From Prorocentrum cordatum (lineage: Eukaryota > Sar > Dinophyceae > Prorocentrales > Prorocentraceae): a DNA stretch of 64,000 nt. Both the position numbers and the translations under genes were made by a program. The stretch's first letter is position 1. Every line of letters begins with the position of its first letter. The stretch is from positions 347,792-411,791 of the forward strand of contig CAUYUJ010005636.1 of the NCBI GenBank assembly GCA_963575745.1, written 5' to 3'. A model generated the notes under the pieces. It was given only the letters and a program-made list of their open reading frames with translations, did not search any database and had not been told where the DNA came from. This document shows, piece after piece, positions 30,049 to 41,010 of this stretch.

Positions 30049-30706
30049 GCTCGTCGTTATGCCACATGGTGGGGAGTATTCTGGTATATCCTAGATGTTT
30101 GGTGATACGTTATATACGAAAGTGTGCGAGGACATGGTGTAGGAATATTGCCTGTTACCTTTGTTCATGTTTGTTGTTGGACGCCTCGCGAGGCTCGCCT
30201 CGAGAAAACGTTTCCGCACCATGTGTTGTTTCAGCGTTTCTTTTATTATGCCGGCTTATGCAGCGTTACCGGCGGTAATCGCCAGTGCGTCTTCCCCATG
30301 TTGCATCTGTTTGGCAGTAAGCATTTGCATTTCTCCGAACCGTTGTGTGTCCAGGAGGGCAATATGAATCGAACAGGGCCCCTTGTCGAGGTCTGCCAGT
30401 GAAGCTTGACAACGCGTCTTTTGGCTGGTCCTGCTGGTGGACTCGTCAACGCAGTGCCCCCCTTGTGTATTTCTTTCGAGGGGCTGTTCACAGGAGATCG
30501 CCCCAGAGGCGCCTCGGAGATCCTTGAATCGGGTGTCGCGTTGATATTGTCGCACGCTCACGCGCAGTTGTTCTATTGTACCCTTCTCCGTGTTGGGTGC
30601 TCTCATCACTGCTGATGTTCAGGGTGTCTCATTTATTCCTCGTCCTGTCCGGCTCCGCCGCGTGACGATAGCAGGCGCGCGCGGAGATACGAGCGAAGTT
30701 GGAGGG

Positions 30707-31225
30707 AAGGGATTTCTTCCTGTTTGTCCCCCTGCTACTCGTCCCCTTCCTGCTTCTCCCATTTCTTCTTCTCCCGTTTCCTCCTTCCTTCCTTCCTTTC
30801 TTCTGTCGTTGTCTTTCTTCCTCTTTTCGTCTTCCACTGTCTCTCTTACTCCTTCATCCTTCCTAATCCATACTCCGCTCCCTATTGTTGTTATCCCTCT
30901 TCTCTCTTCTTTTCCTTCCTCTCCTCTTCCCCGCCACACGCGCTCGGAGAAGGGGCTGGGCTCAGCTCCGCGGCCCCTGAAGGGAGTCCTGCGTGCGCAG
31001 TGTTTCCGACTCGCATGAACAAGCCTTTTCCTTCTTCTTTCTTTCTTCCTCTTCCTCCTATTCCTTCCTCAGTTTTTTACGATCATTCCTCCTTCCTCCT
31101 CCTCTTCCTCCTTCCTTCTCTCCACTTTTCCGTCCTTCCCTCCTTCCGCCCTTCCTCCCTTCCTCCTTCTCGCTCGAGAAGGTCCTCGATAGCGGGGCGG
31201 CGAGGAAGGTTACGTCGTTGAGGAT
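30707..31225 (+). other. Pyrimidine-rich intron-like sequence with two possible short exons
   Basis: Long CT-rich tracts (30710-30930, 31030-31170) end in AG and are followed by short GC-rich pieces. One reads KGLGSAPRPLKGVLRAQC (about 30950-31003). The other reads KVLDSGAARK (about 31180-31209) and is followed by GTTACG. This is the pattern of small exons among pyrimidine-rich introns, but no domain supports it. Confidence 0.25.
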
Positions 31226-31283
31226 CCTGTCCTTGAGACGTTTTTGGGACAGATTGATCCCGTGCCCTAGGTATTCAACCTAT

Positions 31284-32345
31284 TCGCGCATCCTTGCGAC
31301 CCAAACGTTTACAAGAGTTTCCATCTGGTTGCACGGTTTGGGAGCCCTTCCGGGCTCCAATTGGAGCCATTTGGGGCGATTTGGGAGCCACTTCGGAGCC
31401 TCAGACGCCCACTGGAAGCGAACGGGCGAAAGAGGCAACACCGTTGAGTAAACGTAGATGTATGCTTGATTGTTGGTTTCTGGAGGCCCCCAGCACGGCC
31501 TTGGACCATGTTGGACCACCTCGGGCCTATTTTGGGGCTTCCTTGGGGTTGTCGTAAAGCATCTTGGGGCTGCCTAGGGATCCTCTTATGGCCTGCTACA
31601 CTTTGATGCCCGCTTGTTGGTGCCTGCGGGGCACTAGCGAGATCTTTCGGAGCTGCTTTGGGTCTCTCCTGGGGTTGTCTGAGAGGTATCGGGACCCTAT
31701 GCCTAGCCTTTGCGGGCCCCACGTGGCGCTATTTGGGGCGATTTGGGAGGTTTCTATAGATCCATCTTGAGGTTCCCGAAGTTCATAGGAAGCGAACGGC
31801 GAGAAAGGCAACATCTTTGAAGAAACCTTTAAGTAGTTATTTGAAGCGTGTTCGCCTCCTGGAGTCGCATTGGGGGCTTTCTTGGACCATCTCGGGCCAC
31901 CTCGGGATGCTGTTGGGGTCGTCCTGGAGGCATGCCGAGGCTGCTTAGGGGTCCTCTTGTGGCCTGCCACCCCTTGATGTTCGTTATTTGGCCTCTTTGC
32001 GGCCTTCTTGGACCCTGTTGGAGCTCTTTGGAGACTCTTCTGGGGCATTATGGAGGTATTATGAACCTTCTTTGAGCCCTTCCAGGCCCCACTTGGAGCC
32101 AGCTGGCGATCTTGGAGCCATCTGGAGGCCAAGGTTGAAGCCTCTGAATCCTGTGGGAAGCGAAATGGCCAGACAGACAACCTCGCTCGACAAACCTGAA
32201 ACGTGTCAAAAACATTGGCCTCCTGCAGTCGTCTTGGGGACTGGTTTGGACCATCTTGGGCCACCTGAGGGATATTTGGGGGCGCGTTGGGGGCACACTG
32301 AGGCTTCTTGGGGGTCAGGCTGGGGCCTAGTCTGGGGGGCCGCGG
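31284..32345. repeat. CTTGGGG-type higher-order satellite, array 2
   Basis: Degenerate CTTGGGG units are organised in a super-repeat of about 370 bp. The A-rich linker containing GGAAGCGAA recurs at 31414, 31788 and 32156 (spacing 374 and 368). Each linker is followed by about 300 bp of short units. Long Pro/Arg-rich minus-strand frames here are compositional. Confidence 0.75.
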
Positions 32346-32774
32346 GTGGATTGATCAGGTTCCGATGGATTTGCGATGGAAGGCGCGGCGCCCGGAACAA
32401 TCCCGTTGTTCTTCGCGGGGCGGCAGCCGCGGACGCAGTCGTCGACGCTCGCGCGTCGACGGCAGCAGCGGCTCGACGCGCTGCAGGCGCCGATCCCCTC
32501 CTGCGACGCGACGCGTTCGACGACGGGACTGAACGTGCGTGGTCCATGAACAGATTTTGTTCATCGCAGACCAAAAACCACGGTGCCTACGTTTCGACCT
32601 CGGCAACATTGACGTCATCACCGACCCTGCGCCCAAACAGCAACTGGCCAAATGTCATTCTGAAGCCAACGAGGGTGACCTCGTTGTTGCAACCCGACAA
32701 GCTGCCGGACAGATGGCTGCAGGACAGCGCCGAGGCACTCCAGGCCTGCCAGCTCGAGGCGCAGAAGTGGCACG

Positions 32775-33302
32775 ATGACAATACCCTCTCCAACCAGACT
32801 TACCACGGCGCCGGCCCTGCCACCCGACGACAGCCCAGCGTCGGTGGCAACGCCCGCAACCGAGTCTGCTACGGCGACGCGGTCCACTGCAGCGCTGTCA
32901 CGAACGTGGATCCTGGACAGTGGCCCCGCTCACCACATCCAGGACAAGGCAGACCTCGCGCAACACGAAACAACCGACATGCATCGAGGACGCGAACATT
33001 TATTGGAAACAGCCAGCGGCGACAGGATCGTCAACGAACGCGTCCACCTGAAGCTTTCACACATGGGCTTATCCAGCCCAGCCCTTGCACTGGATGACTG
33101 CCCATCGGTATTATCTGTGGGACAACTGGTACAGGGCGACGGCTTCCGACAAATCTGGGATCCTCTAGTGGGTTACTTATTGCAGGACCCACATGGTCAA
33201 TGGTACAGGGTTATTGGCACTGACCGCATCCCAGAATTCGACTTCAACAATATTGAGCGGAGTTCACCGTCTCAGATGTGCACCGCGCTACCCATTTCTT
33301 GA
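32775..33302 (+). pseudogene. Copia-B aspartic protease remnant
   Basis: About 175 codons. TWILDSGPAHHIQD (about 32905-32946) is the protease active site. GREHLLETASGDRIVNE, then LALDDCPSVLSVGQLVQGDG and WYRVIGTDRIPEFDF follow. The match with 20101-20520 is strong at protein level. It is intact through this domain, but no partner domains remain. Confidence 0.75.
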
Positions 33303-33732
33303 CGTTCGCGGAGTGCACGATTGAACGGACATGGCGTATCGTATCCTTTCTTGTGCAATCCTTGCGCGGGTGATGCCATCGCGCCGTCGGGCGCGCCTGT
33401 GTCTGCGCCCCTACTGAGCGGAATAACGCATTGTGACCGTGCGACGGCGGGCGCACCTGCATTCGCGCCACCGGCGAGCGATCCGGCGTCTGGTGGTTTA
33501 GCGCCGGTGGGCGTGCCCGCATCTGTGCCGCCAACTCGGGGCGCGACGCTACCTGGCCGACCGCGGGCGCCCATTGACCCAGTGCCGTACGTCACTCGGA
33601 GCCCGACGACCGAGAAAACAACTCAGACCGCTAAGACTGTCAGGCTTGTTACTGACGTCGCGTGCCTTCGTTCTCCCTCTCTCGGTCCCTCCGTCCGCTT
33701 GCTTGCGCGCGTTGTCAAAGATCCTTCGCGCT

Positions 33733-34544
33733 ATGGCTCGTGGGGCTAATCGTCCGAGACTCCGTGCATTGCCAACGTTGTGGGGCGACCCAATGGCGGC
33801 CGACGTGTCGCTTCAGGGGTACTTTCAGTCAACACTCCCGTCGTGGCAGGATCGACTGTGCGACAGTCCCCAGGACGCAAAACAGCCCGGCGTATTTATC
33901 TCCATGGCCGACGCCAATCGTTTTTCGCTCCCATCTGCAGAGATCGACGCCGAGGGGCCCCTTGAATCTCCAGGGCCCAAGTCTGACCCAGGAAGCTCCG
34001 CATCTGCTGCCCCCCCACCCACCCACCCCCACCCATCCAGGAACAAATCGTCGAAGTGCTCCGTGCTGATAGCGATGATAGCCTGCAGGATGACGAGAAG
34101 GCCGCGACGGACACGGCCCTCGTGGAACAGATCGTGCAGATCATGGCCGAGCATGCTGGCGCTGCCTTAGCACGCCAATCGCCGAGAGACATTATGATGG
34201 ACGATCTCCCCGATCAGACGACGGATATTGGATGCGACTCTTTCTCCGCCGATCTGGCCACCGACAGCGCTCGCTCGACCCCTGATCAGGCCTTCCGCGA
34301 TCCCGGTCGAGAGTTGAGCGCCGGCGGGAACACCTGCAGGCGGAATGAGACGTTGGCCCACGAAGGGACGCCCGAAGTTCAGATTGACGCAGTAGCTCGC
34401 ACCGACCTCCATGCCAATTTCGACAAGCACATTTACAAGATGTGCGCAGGCGCCTTTCCGATCGACGAACGGGCCAGGGCCGCGTGGCACTGGCGCAGGC
34501 CAGAGCATGGCATCGCACTGTTGCGACCACTGCGGGGGGCATAG
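33733..34544 (+). pseudogene. Unidentified 3' ORF of Copia-B with one frameshift
   Basis: ATG 33733 opens a frame reading ANRPRLRALPTLWGDPMAAD and SLQGYFQSTLPSWQDRL to about 34010. After a C-rich low-complexity stretch (34008-34047) the sense continues in another frame as acidic, helix-forming sequence: VLRADSDDSLQDDEKAATD, VEQIVQIMAEHAGAALA, DLHANFDKHIYKMCAG, ending at 34544. Together that is about 270 residues with one indel. It sits where the degenerate ORF region of Copia-A lies, but I cannot align the two beyond the tail after 34680. Family unknown. Confidence 0.45.
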
Positions 34545-35019
34545 CCTTCGGCAGGGGGATTGTTCCAGTCACCGACCCCTGCTCTACCCCATCGCCCTCT
34601 CCTCCACCGCCGCGCCGCGATGGGCTTGCCATGGGTGGCTGCCTCCTCCCAGGTCGCGGCGTCTTCCGGCGGCTTTGCCCCCGGCGGCGCGGACTGGAGT
34701 TGCGGGTTTGCAGGCCTCGAGCACTCGGCGACGACGCGTGCCGCTACTGGTCGTACTACCTGAACAACTGGATCTAGATCGATGAGAACGATTGTGAAAT
34801 TATTTGGCTTGATACTTTTGCTTTTCGCACTAGTGGGCAACTTGACAGTCGTAGCAATCGCATCGCATTTGGGATTCCGCATACTGTGACCAATCTATGT
34901 TTCGTTGTTTGAATTCTGGTTGATATGAGATCGTTCCGTATAGCTTGGCATTCGTACCATATTTCTTTCGACGTTGGTGCGGCATTAGGTATCATAATCT
35001 TTCATCGTGCATCATTGAT

Positions 35020-35847
35020 GGCATGATGTCGTTGAGTATAGTATGGCAGGTCGCCCGCCATCAGGACCCGATTTTGTTATGCGGCTCCAACGGCTTGAGC
35101 GCACCCAAGCAGGTGGCCCGTCGCCACTCTCCCCCACATCAGACATCAGAGTTGTTCTTCATGATATGTCGGGCGCACACAGTACGACACATGCAAAGCA
35201 TGATTCCGATTACTCTTATTTCGATGGCGCTTTCACGTATTTAATTTTCTTCTTGACGACCACCGTGCGCTTTTTAGGCCCAGGTTGCCTCACGTCACAC
35301 GCAGTGCCGCTATTTCGATCACGTGTCGCAACAGCTTTGATCACGCGCAAACTCTTCGATCAGTTGTCGCGACAACTTTGACCCACATACACATGCGAAT
35401 TCGGGCCTGGAGAGCCCAGTAAGTGACACTTCTTTAATCTTGTAGCTGCTATGCGCATGAGTCTTTGTGCGCCGGCGGAAAACGCCTGCGCCCAGCGACT
35501 CGGCGTTGCTTTTCCCATTTGTTGTCATTCTCTTGCTCTCCCAGATTTGTCGCCCGCGGTGACGGGGAGTCGCCCCGGCGTGCCGACGTGTTTTGTGGGG
35601 GCGCACCCTGGGCCCGGTTAAGGCGGGCAGACTCCCCTAAGTACCCTGCGCGGCGGTGTTAAAGGCCGCTCATACCACCATTCTAATATTTCTACCCGCT
35701 GACAGATCGGCTCAGGTATTGGCACAGCATACCGCGCTGCCTCCTTCGCAGCGCCCTGGAAAAAATGACTCGCGACCCTCTTCCTTTCCCACCTCTACCT
35801 GCGGGAACCACAGGAGGTTCGACTACTCCGTGGTTAACCTACTTCCA
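35020..35847 (+). repeat. 3' LTR region of Copia-B
   Basis: Shares with 28440-29487 the landmarks GAGCGCACCCAAGCAGGT, ATGCGAATTCGGGCCTGG, CGCCGGCGGA and the terminal CTACCTGCGGGAA...GGTTCGAC block. It ends near TTCCA at 35847. The LTR start is not fixed. Confidence 0.55.
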
Positions 35848-36331
35848 CGGTCAGGCCCTGCCGCCCATCCGACAATCATGAAGAAGCTGGAGACTTGGTG
35901 CCGCGTCTTCAGATCAGGCAGCGCGCACATACCGTTACGCTCCGGGATCCCACGAGGCCGTTGCGCCGCTCGTTCGTCCCGCTGGAATGTGCTGGTCCTC
36001 TCGTTCGTGCTGGTCATGTACAACGCGGGGTCAGTTCTTCTTTGTCGCAAAGCGCCAGGGAGGCGCCGGCGCCGGTCAAGGCTGATAGGGTGCACCGGCC
36101 AATCGCAAGAGTAACTTCCCAGAGTGAAAGGTGGTGCGGTCCCAACAGGAGTGGCCCAAACAATGGCGTGCACACTCGAATCTGGCCCCGCCGCGGCCCC
36201 CGAAAGCTGCGCACCGAAGACCACCTCTGCCCAGGGTCACCCTTGCGTGTTGTCGAGTGCGCGCGGTTTCGGGGCAGTCTTCTGAGGTTGCCAGCCTGTG
36301 CACCCGGACAGGATCCCAGGCAGGCCAAGCT

Positions 36332-36869
36332 TCATTCCAGGATGTCGGTGCATGTGTTTCCTGGCGAAGCCAGGAAATCGTGCACGCCGCTCCAGAGGTC
36401 AGGATTGGTTTGGCCAGAGTGGCTGTAAGGCTGTAGGCGAACGTACGAGGAGGAGGAGGAGGAGGTGGAGGAGGAAGAGGAGGTGGAGGATGAGGAGCAG
36501 CAGCAGGAACATATGAGGGCAAGGGAGGAAGAGGATACGACGACGTGCGTGGTTACCCTGGGGTTGCTGTACTGCGGGCCTCTATCCTCCATTCCTCCTG
36601 AGGTTCGTCGTGCATATTTTGGCCAAGCGTGGATGGCTCCAGATGTTAAGCCGAAGTAGGCCAGATTCCAAGTTGCCTTCTCTCCCAGATCGCCGTGCTT
36701 AAACTTCGTTCGCGGGCGCGGGCCCCCGTCTGTGAAACCGCCCCTGGACATGCCAAGTGCCCATGCGAAAGTGTCCCTTCTGAGTGCTCCAGCCTTCTGC
36801 GTCGACATGTTCGCTGATTGGGCCAGCTGTTCGGCCAAGCGCCAGTCGACGCATGGTCAGGCCCTGCAC
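36332..36869 (-). CDS. Candidate two-exon gene tail
   Basis: On the minus strand an open piece (about 36869-36560) reads LAEQLAQSANMSTQKAGAL, then LGEKATWNLAYFGLTSGAIH and GPQYSNPR. It is followed by GTAACC, a plausible donor. A CT-rich stretch of about 120 bases ends CGCCTACAG at about 36439. The frame then resumes as PYSHSGQTNPDLWSG, ending in a stop near 36332. A short pyrimidine-rich GT...AG intron fits dinoflagellate genes. No domain is recognised. Confidence 0.3.
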
Positions 36870-37216
36870 GCGACGCTGGCCTCCTCCTCGCCCCTGTTCT
36901 GCTCAAATGTCTCGAGTTGGGGGACACTGACGAGTACACTAGGAGGTGCATTAAGCAAGAGTGCCACGCGGAATTGTCCTTTCCTACCGTCTGTTGGCCC
37001 AGCGGAGCAGCAGAAACAATGTTGCACCCACCTTGCTTGGGAGCTCAAATATCAACGACAGAGAGACTGAAAGTGCGCCTTGTGATCCGTGATAGCAAGA
37101 TTTCTGATTGCGGGTATGCGTCTACTGCGTAGCATCGAGGTTGGAATGTCAATAGTTGCCACGCCTGGATGGGCTGGAGGTTACCAGTAGCGACTTCTGG
37201 CGCAGTGTGCCGGCCA

Positions 37217-37416
37217 CCCGGCGGCGAGCCCAGGGGGACGTGAGAGGGGGCAGGCCTTCTCAGAAGGCGGCGAGGTTTCTTCCTGGAGCCTTCGCGAAGT
37301 GATGAATCTTCTCCGAAGACAGACGGCTTCTCAGAAGGCGCGAGGGCTTCTGAGAAGCCCCGCCGCCTTCAAGAAGGCCGTCCCCCTCTCACTGCCCCCA
37401 CGGGCTCGCCGCCGAG
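37217..37416. repeat. Foldback structure with nested hairpins
   Basis: Two arms of about 55 bp (37217-37272 and 37361-37416) are imperfect inverted repeats (GGCGGCGAGCCC...GGCCTTCT and its complement). Inside lies a perfect 13-bp stem, GGCTTCTCAGAAG at 37325-37337 with CTTCTGAGAAGCC at 37347-37359, around a 9-base loop. A further palindrome, GCCTTCTCAGAAGGC, is at 37254-37268. It is non-coding and may be a foldback mobile element. Confidence 0.65.
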
Positions 37417-37613
37417 CCACGCCCTCTAGCTCCAGCCGAATCGATATGACCTCGTGCTGGCCCCTCGAGTCCTCTGGCCGACTAAACGTGGAGGCGTGGC
37501 AGCCGCCGCCGCTGGCGCCAGAGGCCTCTTGCCTGTCACCGCTGCCACCCTCCGTGCCGTCGCCTCTCGCCTCAGACAGGAGATGAGTGGGAGGGCGGGG
37601 CCTTTGAGCAGCG

Positions 37614-38273
37614 GTGGCCGCGGCAAGAGCGACGGACGAGCTACGTGGGCAGACAAGCCGCGGAATCCGACAGAGTCCACCTCTGCCAGCCCGATTTCGG
37701 GCAGCGCGTGGGGCCTCGAGAGCTCCTCGAGACCCCGCCCACCCGCACTGGCTTCGCGCCCAGCAGGCCCAGTTCTGTGCGCGGGGCCCGTGGCTCGGGC
37801 CGGGCTGCCGGCGGCCCGCAGTCGGGGAAGCGGAAGACTCGAGATTGCCAGAGCTCGTGCTCCTCTTGGCGACATCCGAGATCGCGGCCCTTGGATTCGA
37901 TTGCTTGTCACCTCCTCGGACGTCTACGTCGTCCTGCTCTGCACGCCAATGCTCCCGCACGCACGTTCGGGAACTTCATGCTCTGAGCGTGTTCCGTTCC
38001 CTTTGCGCGCGCCAGCTCTCCTCCCTCGCCTGCCGTGCTCAATTTGGTCTCGTAGTGCCCTTCGGATGCCTTCGACCGCGGTGCGGATTGTTTTGCTACG
38101 ACCAAAAGGAGTTGCGTAAACATTGGGATGCTCCCACGTTTTTTGACGAGCGTGTCCTGGGCTGTGGCGGTCCAGCTGTCGCGGGGCGTTTGCAGCGGGA
38201 TTTCGCGCGACATTTCAGATTGGGTTCTGGCATTTTCTTGACGGCCCCGCCAGGCCAGCCCGAGCCCCCCTAA
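37614..38273 (+). CDS. Hypothetical ORF, possible host coding sequence
   Basis: About 219 codons open to a TAA at 38271-38273. The last third (LRKHWDAPTFFDERVLGCGG, FARHFRLGSGIFLTAPPG) looks more like protein than the Pro/Arg-rich start. It is followed by a C-rich tract ending TTCCTCTGCAG at about 38350, a good acceptor shape, so the true model may be spliced. No family is recognised. Confidence 0.25.
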   Translation: MAAARATDELRGQTSRGIRQSPPLPARFRAARGASRAPRDPAHPHWLRAQQAQFCARGPWLGPGCRRPAVGEAEDSRLPELVLLLATSEIAALGFDCLSPPRTSTSSCSARQCSRTHVRELHALSVFRSLCARQLSSLACRAQFGLVVPFGCLRPRCGLFCYDQKELRKHWDAPTFFDERVLGCGGPAVAGRLQRDFARHFRLGSGIFLTAPPGQPEPP

Positions 38274-38399
38274 CCCCCCAACCCGACTCCTGACGCCCCC
38301 CCGACGCAGCCAGGAAACACCGCCATCCTGATCTGTTTGTTCCTCTGCAGGTCGGTATGCGAGTGCAGATCTCGGCCTGAAGCGGCCCATGCGGACCAA

Positions 38400-38758
38400 C
38401 GTCCCTTATTTCCGTTCGGGTCACCCTTCTTCTCCCTCGCTCCCGTTTCTCGTCGTCCTCGTCCTCCCCCCTTTTATGTTCTATATCCCTCCTTCCCTTC
38501 GCCTCCCCTCCTTCCCTCCCTTTCCGAGTCTCCGTTGCATCGTTCTTGCCGTTCTTCTTCCAAGTTCCTATAAAGTGTTTCCTCCTTGTTGCCTCCTCTG
38601 TTCACCACTGGTCCCACCCTCCTTTCTCATTTCTTCTCCCTGCCTCCATCCATTCTTCGGTTCTCCTCTCTATAATTCCCTTCCCCTTCTCCGCTTGTCC
38701 TCTCTATTCTCTATTTGTCACTTCCTTTTCCGTCTCCTGGCTGACAATCCAATATTCA
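38400..38758 (+). other. Pyrimidine-rich tract, probable intron
   Basis: Strongly CT-rich sequence with few purines runs to AATATTCAG at 38758. This is a typical 3' splice-site shape ahead of the open frame that follows. Confidence 0.35.
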
Positions 38759-38759
38759 G

Positions 38760-39371
38760 CGGGCGTATGACAGTTTTACCGTCTCGCATCTAGTTGCGTC
38801 ATGGTTCCCAGCTGCCACGGGATGTCTGGGGAGTGGAACCAGCGACGGGGCAACCATCGGGACAACCGTCTTCATCCAGAAAACAAGCTCTCTCGTTCTC
38901 ACGATCGATGGGAGTGGAACCAGCGACGGGACAACCATCGGGACAACCGTCTTCATCCAGAAAACAAGCTCTCTCGTTCTCACGATCGATCGGCCTCACT
39001 ATTTATCCGCCGGTACACTATCGAAAGAGTTGTCGATGTGTCGATTTACCCGCGGCAGTCCGTCGCACATGGTAGACGCCTGTTTTACTGGTGACGCCGT
39101 AGCCTTGCGCGGCGTATGCCAGGAAGCAAAGGCGCGACCACCCCTAGCCCTCCTCGCTGCCTCTTCGGCAGCACCTTTCGTCCTCCATACTGCCAAGCGC
39201 ATCCCCACTTCGCGTGTCTTGGGCTGGGCTTTTCGTGGGCTGCAGCGGCGTGACGAAAGATCCTTTGAAAAGTCGAAAGGCCCTCGTCGTGCCAAAGTGG
39301 CATCAGCCCCCCTTCCCCCCTCAGAATCCGAACAAGAAGAGCATCGCCCGGCTTCCCCAGTGGCGGACTAA
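38760..39371 (+). CDS. Candidate terminal exon with an in-frame 27-codon duplication
   Basis: From the AG at 38758 a frame stays open for about 203 codons to a TAA at 39369-39371, with no ATG until 39036, as expected for an internal or terminal exon. It begins RAYDSFTVSHLVASWFPAA. Two tandem copies of a 27-residue unit (GSGTSDGTTIGTTVFIQKTS, then SLVLTID) follow, and a Lys/Arg/Ser-rich tail closes the frame. The 81-bp duplication keeps frame and the copies differ by one base (A or T at one residue). No domain is recognised. The opposite strand is also open through the repeat, so strand choice is an inference. Confidence 0.4.
   Translation, partial: RAYDSFTVSHLVASWFPAATGCLGSGTSDGATIGTTVFIQKTSSLVLTIDGSGTSDGTTIGTTVFIQKTSSLVLTIDRPHYLSAGTLSKELSMCRFTRGSPSHMVDACFTGDAVALRGVCQEAKARPPLALLAASSAAPFVLHTAKRIPTSRVLGWAFRGLQRRDERSFEKSKGPRRAKVASAPLPPSESEQEEHRPASPVAD
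38829..38990. repeat. Perfect-length 81-bp tandem duplication
   Basis: Units 38829-38909 and 38910-38990 start GGGAGTGGAACCAGCGACGG and end CACGATCGAT. They differ only by G versus A near the start (CGGGGCAACC versus CGGGACAACC). Near identity indicates a recent duplication. Confidence 0.9.
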
Positions 39372-40633
39372 TTTGGCCTCAGGGCCCTGGCGTTCAATAG
39401 CCAGAGTGAGGGTGCCGAAAGGTTTTGATTGTCTTGGGTGCGTGGATGAGATGGGAGATTCCGTGGTGTGGATTATTGTGGTGTTGTTGTTCGTTGTTAG
39501 TTGTTGAACGTTCGTTTTTGAAGAGGCATGATTGTTAACCCCCCCACACCAGTGCACCCGGCTCCTTTTTTTTATCAGGCGAAGTTGTTCTGCTCCATTT
39601 GCGTTGTTCCCCCCGGGCCACAATAAGAACGGTTCCCGCATGATGTTTCTTCACAGATTATTCTAAAATCGCTCTATCGATTCATGCAGGTTTCACGCTT
39701 CAGCAACTTGCGTGCTCGATCGGGTTGCCTGGGCCCGCCTTCCCTACTCGCCCGCTGGGGTCCGCACGCCCGACATGCCCGTTTTGTTCTGCCACATGTT
39801 TTCTGTTCCTAGCCCCCTTTCCTGCTAATTTCTCTCGTGCTCTATCCTTCTCCCTCCCGCTTCCATCCGTCCTCTCTTCCCTTGTTTTAGGTGCTGCGCT
39901 AAATGTACGTGGCAGGTGAGGTAAATATGTATGTGTATATATATATGTATAAGAACCATCGCGCGCGCTTCGCGCGCGCTCAAGTTCTAATTAGGCTTGA
40001 TAGGCGAACGCATGGAATATCATTTCATCCTTGTCGCTTCTTGTATCCTGGGACTCTCTTGGAGGCCCTGCGCAAGCCTCGGAATCGTATAGAAGGGGAC
40101 CTGCGGAAACGCACAAATCATTCATTGCCGTTAGGCATTCAACGAGCTGGGGCCCTCGAAGGCTTCCTGGGTTCTCTTCTGAGTCCTTCATTGTGGTCAG
40201 TTGTGCAAGAGTAGATCGGGGGCGAATTTGGAAAACATCGGAATGGTGGGATCTCCCTTTTTGTTCAAGTTGTAGTGCCTGGGCTGTGGGTTTGACGTTC
40301 TCTGCATGTCGGCCACGGTCTGTTGGGATGCCTCTCGGGGCCATCGTGCAGAAATAAGCAGGGGGTGAGTTTGAAATAAAAGAATTCTAACATTCCACTG
40401 CTTCAACTCATGGGACCATGGGATCTTGATTCCTACGGCGGTTTCAGGGGCAACCTAGAGGACACGAAGACGATCCAAGAGAGTGCCAAGACAGCAGAGA
40501 GTTCAACACGATTCCCGAAACACTTTTGCATGTGACCCCGAAATCTTGATGGGGTCCGAGGAAGAGGATAGGGAATAGGAAACCCAAAAAGGCAATATCT
40601 GGAATTCCTTGTTTGTTCCCAAATGCCTTTGTC
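39372..40633. other. No supportable gene
   Basis: Contains short AT repeats (near 39930-39952) and a GC hairpin GCGCGCGCTTCGCGCGCGC at 39961-39979. Open frames are short and show no domain. Confidence 0.35.
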
Positions 40634-41010
40634 TTGGAGCGTTGGAAGCGGGAAAATGTGAGAAGGCGATCGGCGGGAAAATGGGAAACCATGGGAAAAC
40701 AACGATTTTACCCTCTTCGGGCTCCTTCGGCACGGCTCTCGAAGCTCTCTTGGGTTGTTTTGGGAGCCTCGTCGGGGACTCTCAGGGGTCTGGGGTGTGT
40801 TGGAGGCCTCGGGGGGGTCCCGGCGTCCTCTCAGAGGTCTCTGGAGGTCTCCTGCTCACGCCATTGGGTTCATTTTGGCCTGTTCTGGGGTGGTCTGGAT
40901 CTGTCCTGGGCGCATCTTCGGCGGACTTGGGGCCGTCCTGGGGCCCTCTTGGGCGGTCTCGAGGCGGTCTTGGGGGCCATTTCGGCCGTCTTGGAGCGTT
41001 GGAAGCATGA
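40634..41010. repeat. CTTGGGG-type satellite, array 3
   Basis: The linker TTGGAGCGTTGGAAGC occurs at 40634 and again at 40991, a spacing of 357 bases. Degenerate TCTTGGG and CTCGGGG units fill the space between. This matches the super-period of the other arrays. Confidence 0.6.

Larger units (their letters stand above)
32370..35847 (+). mobile_element. Copia-B: truncated relative of Copia-A
   Basis: Contains the late gag piece (LRFDLGNID near 32605), the protease (32890-33300) and the linker shared with Copia-A to about 33660. It then jumps to a 3' ORF (33733-34544), the shared tail near 34730 and the LTR (about 35020-35847). Integrase, RT and RNase H are missing, consistent with an internal deletion. 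The 5' end is cut off at the edge of satellite array 2. Confidence 0.65.
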
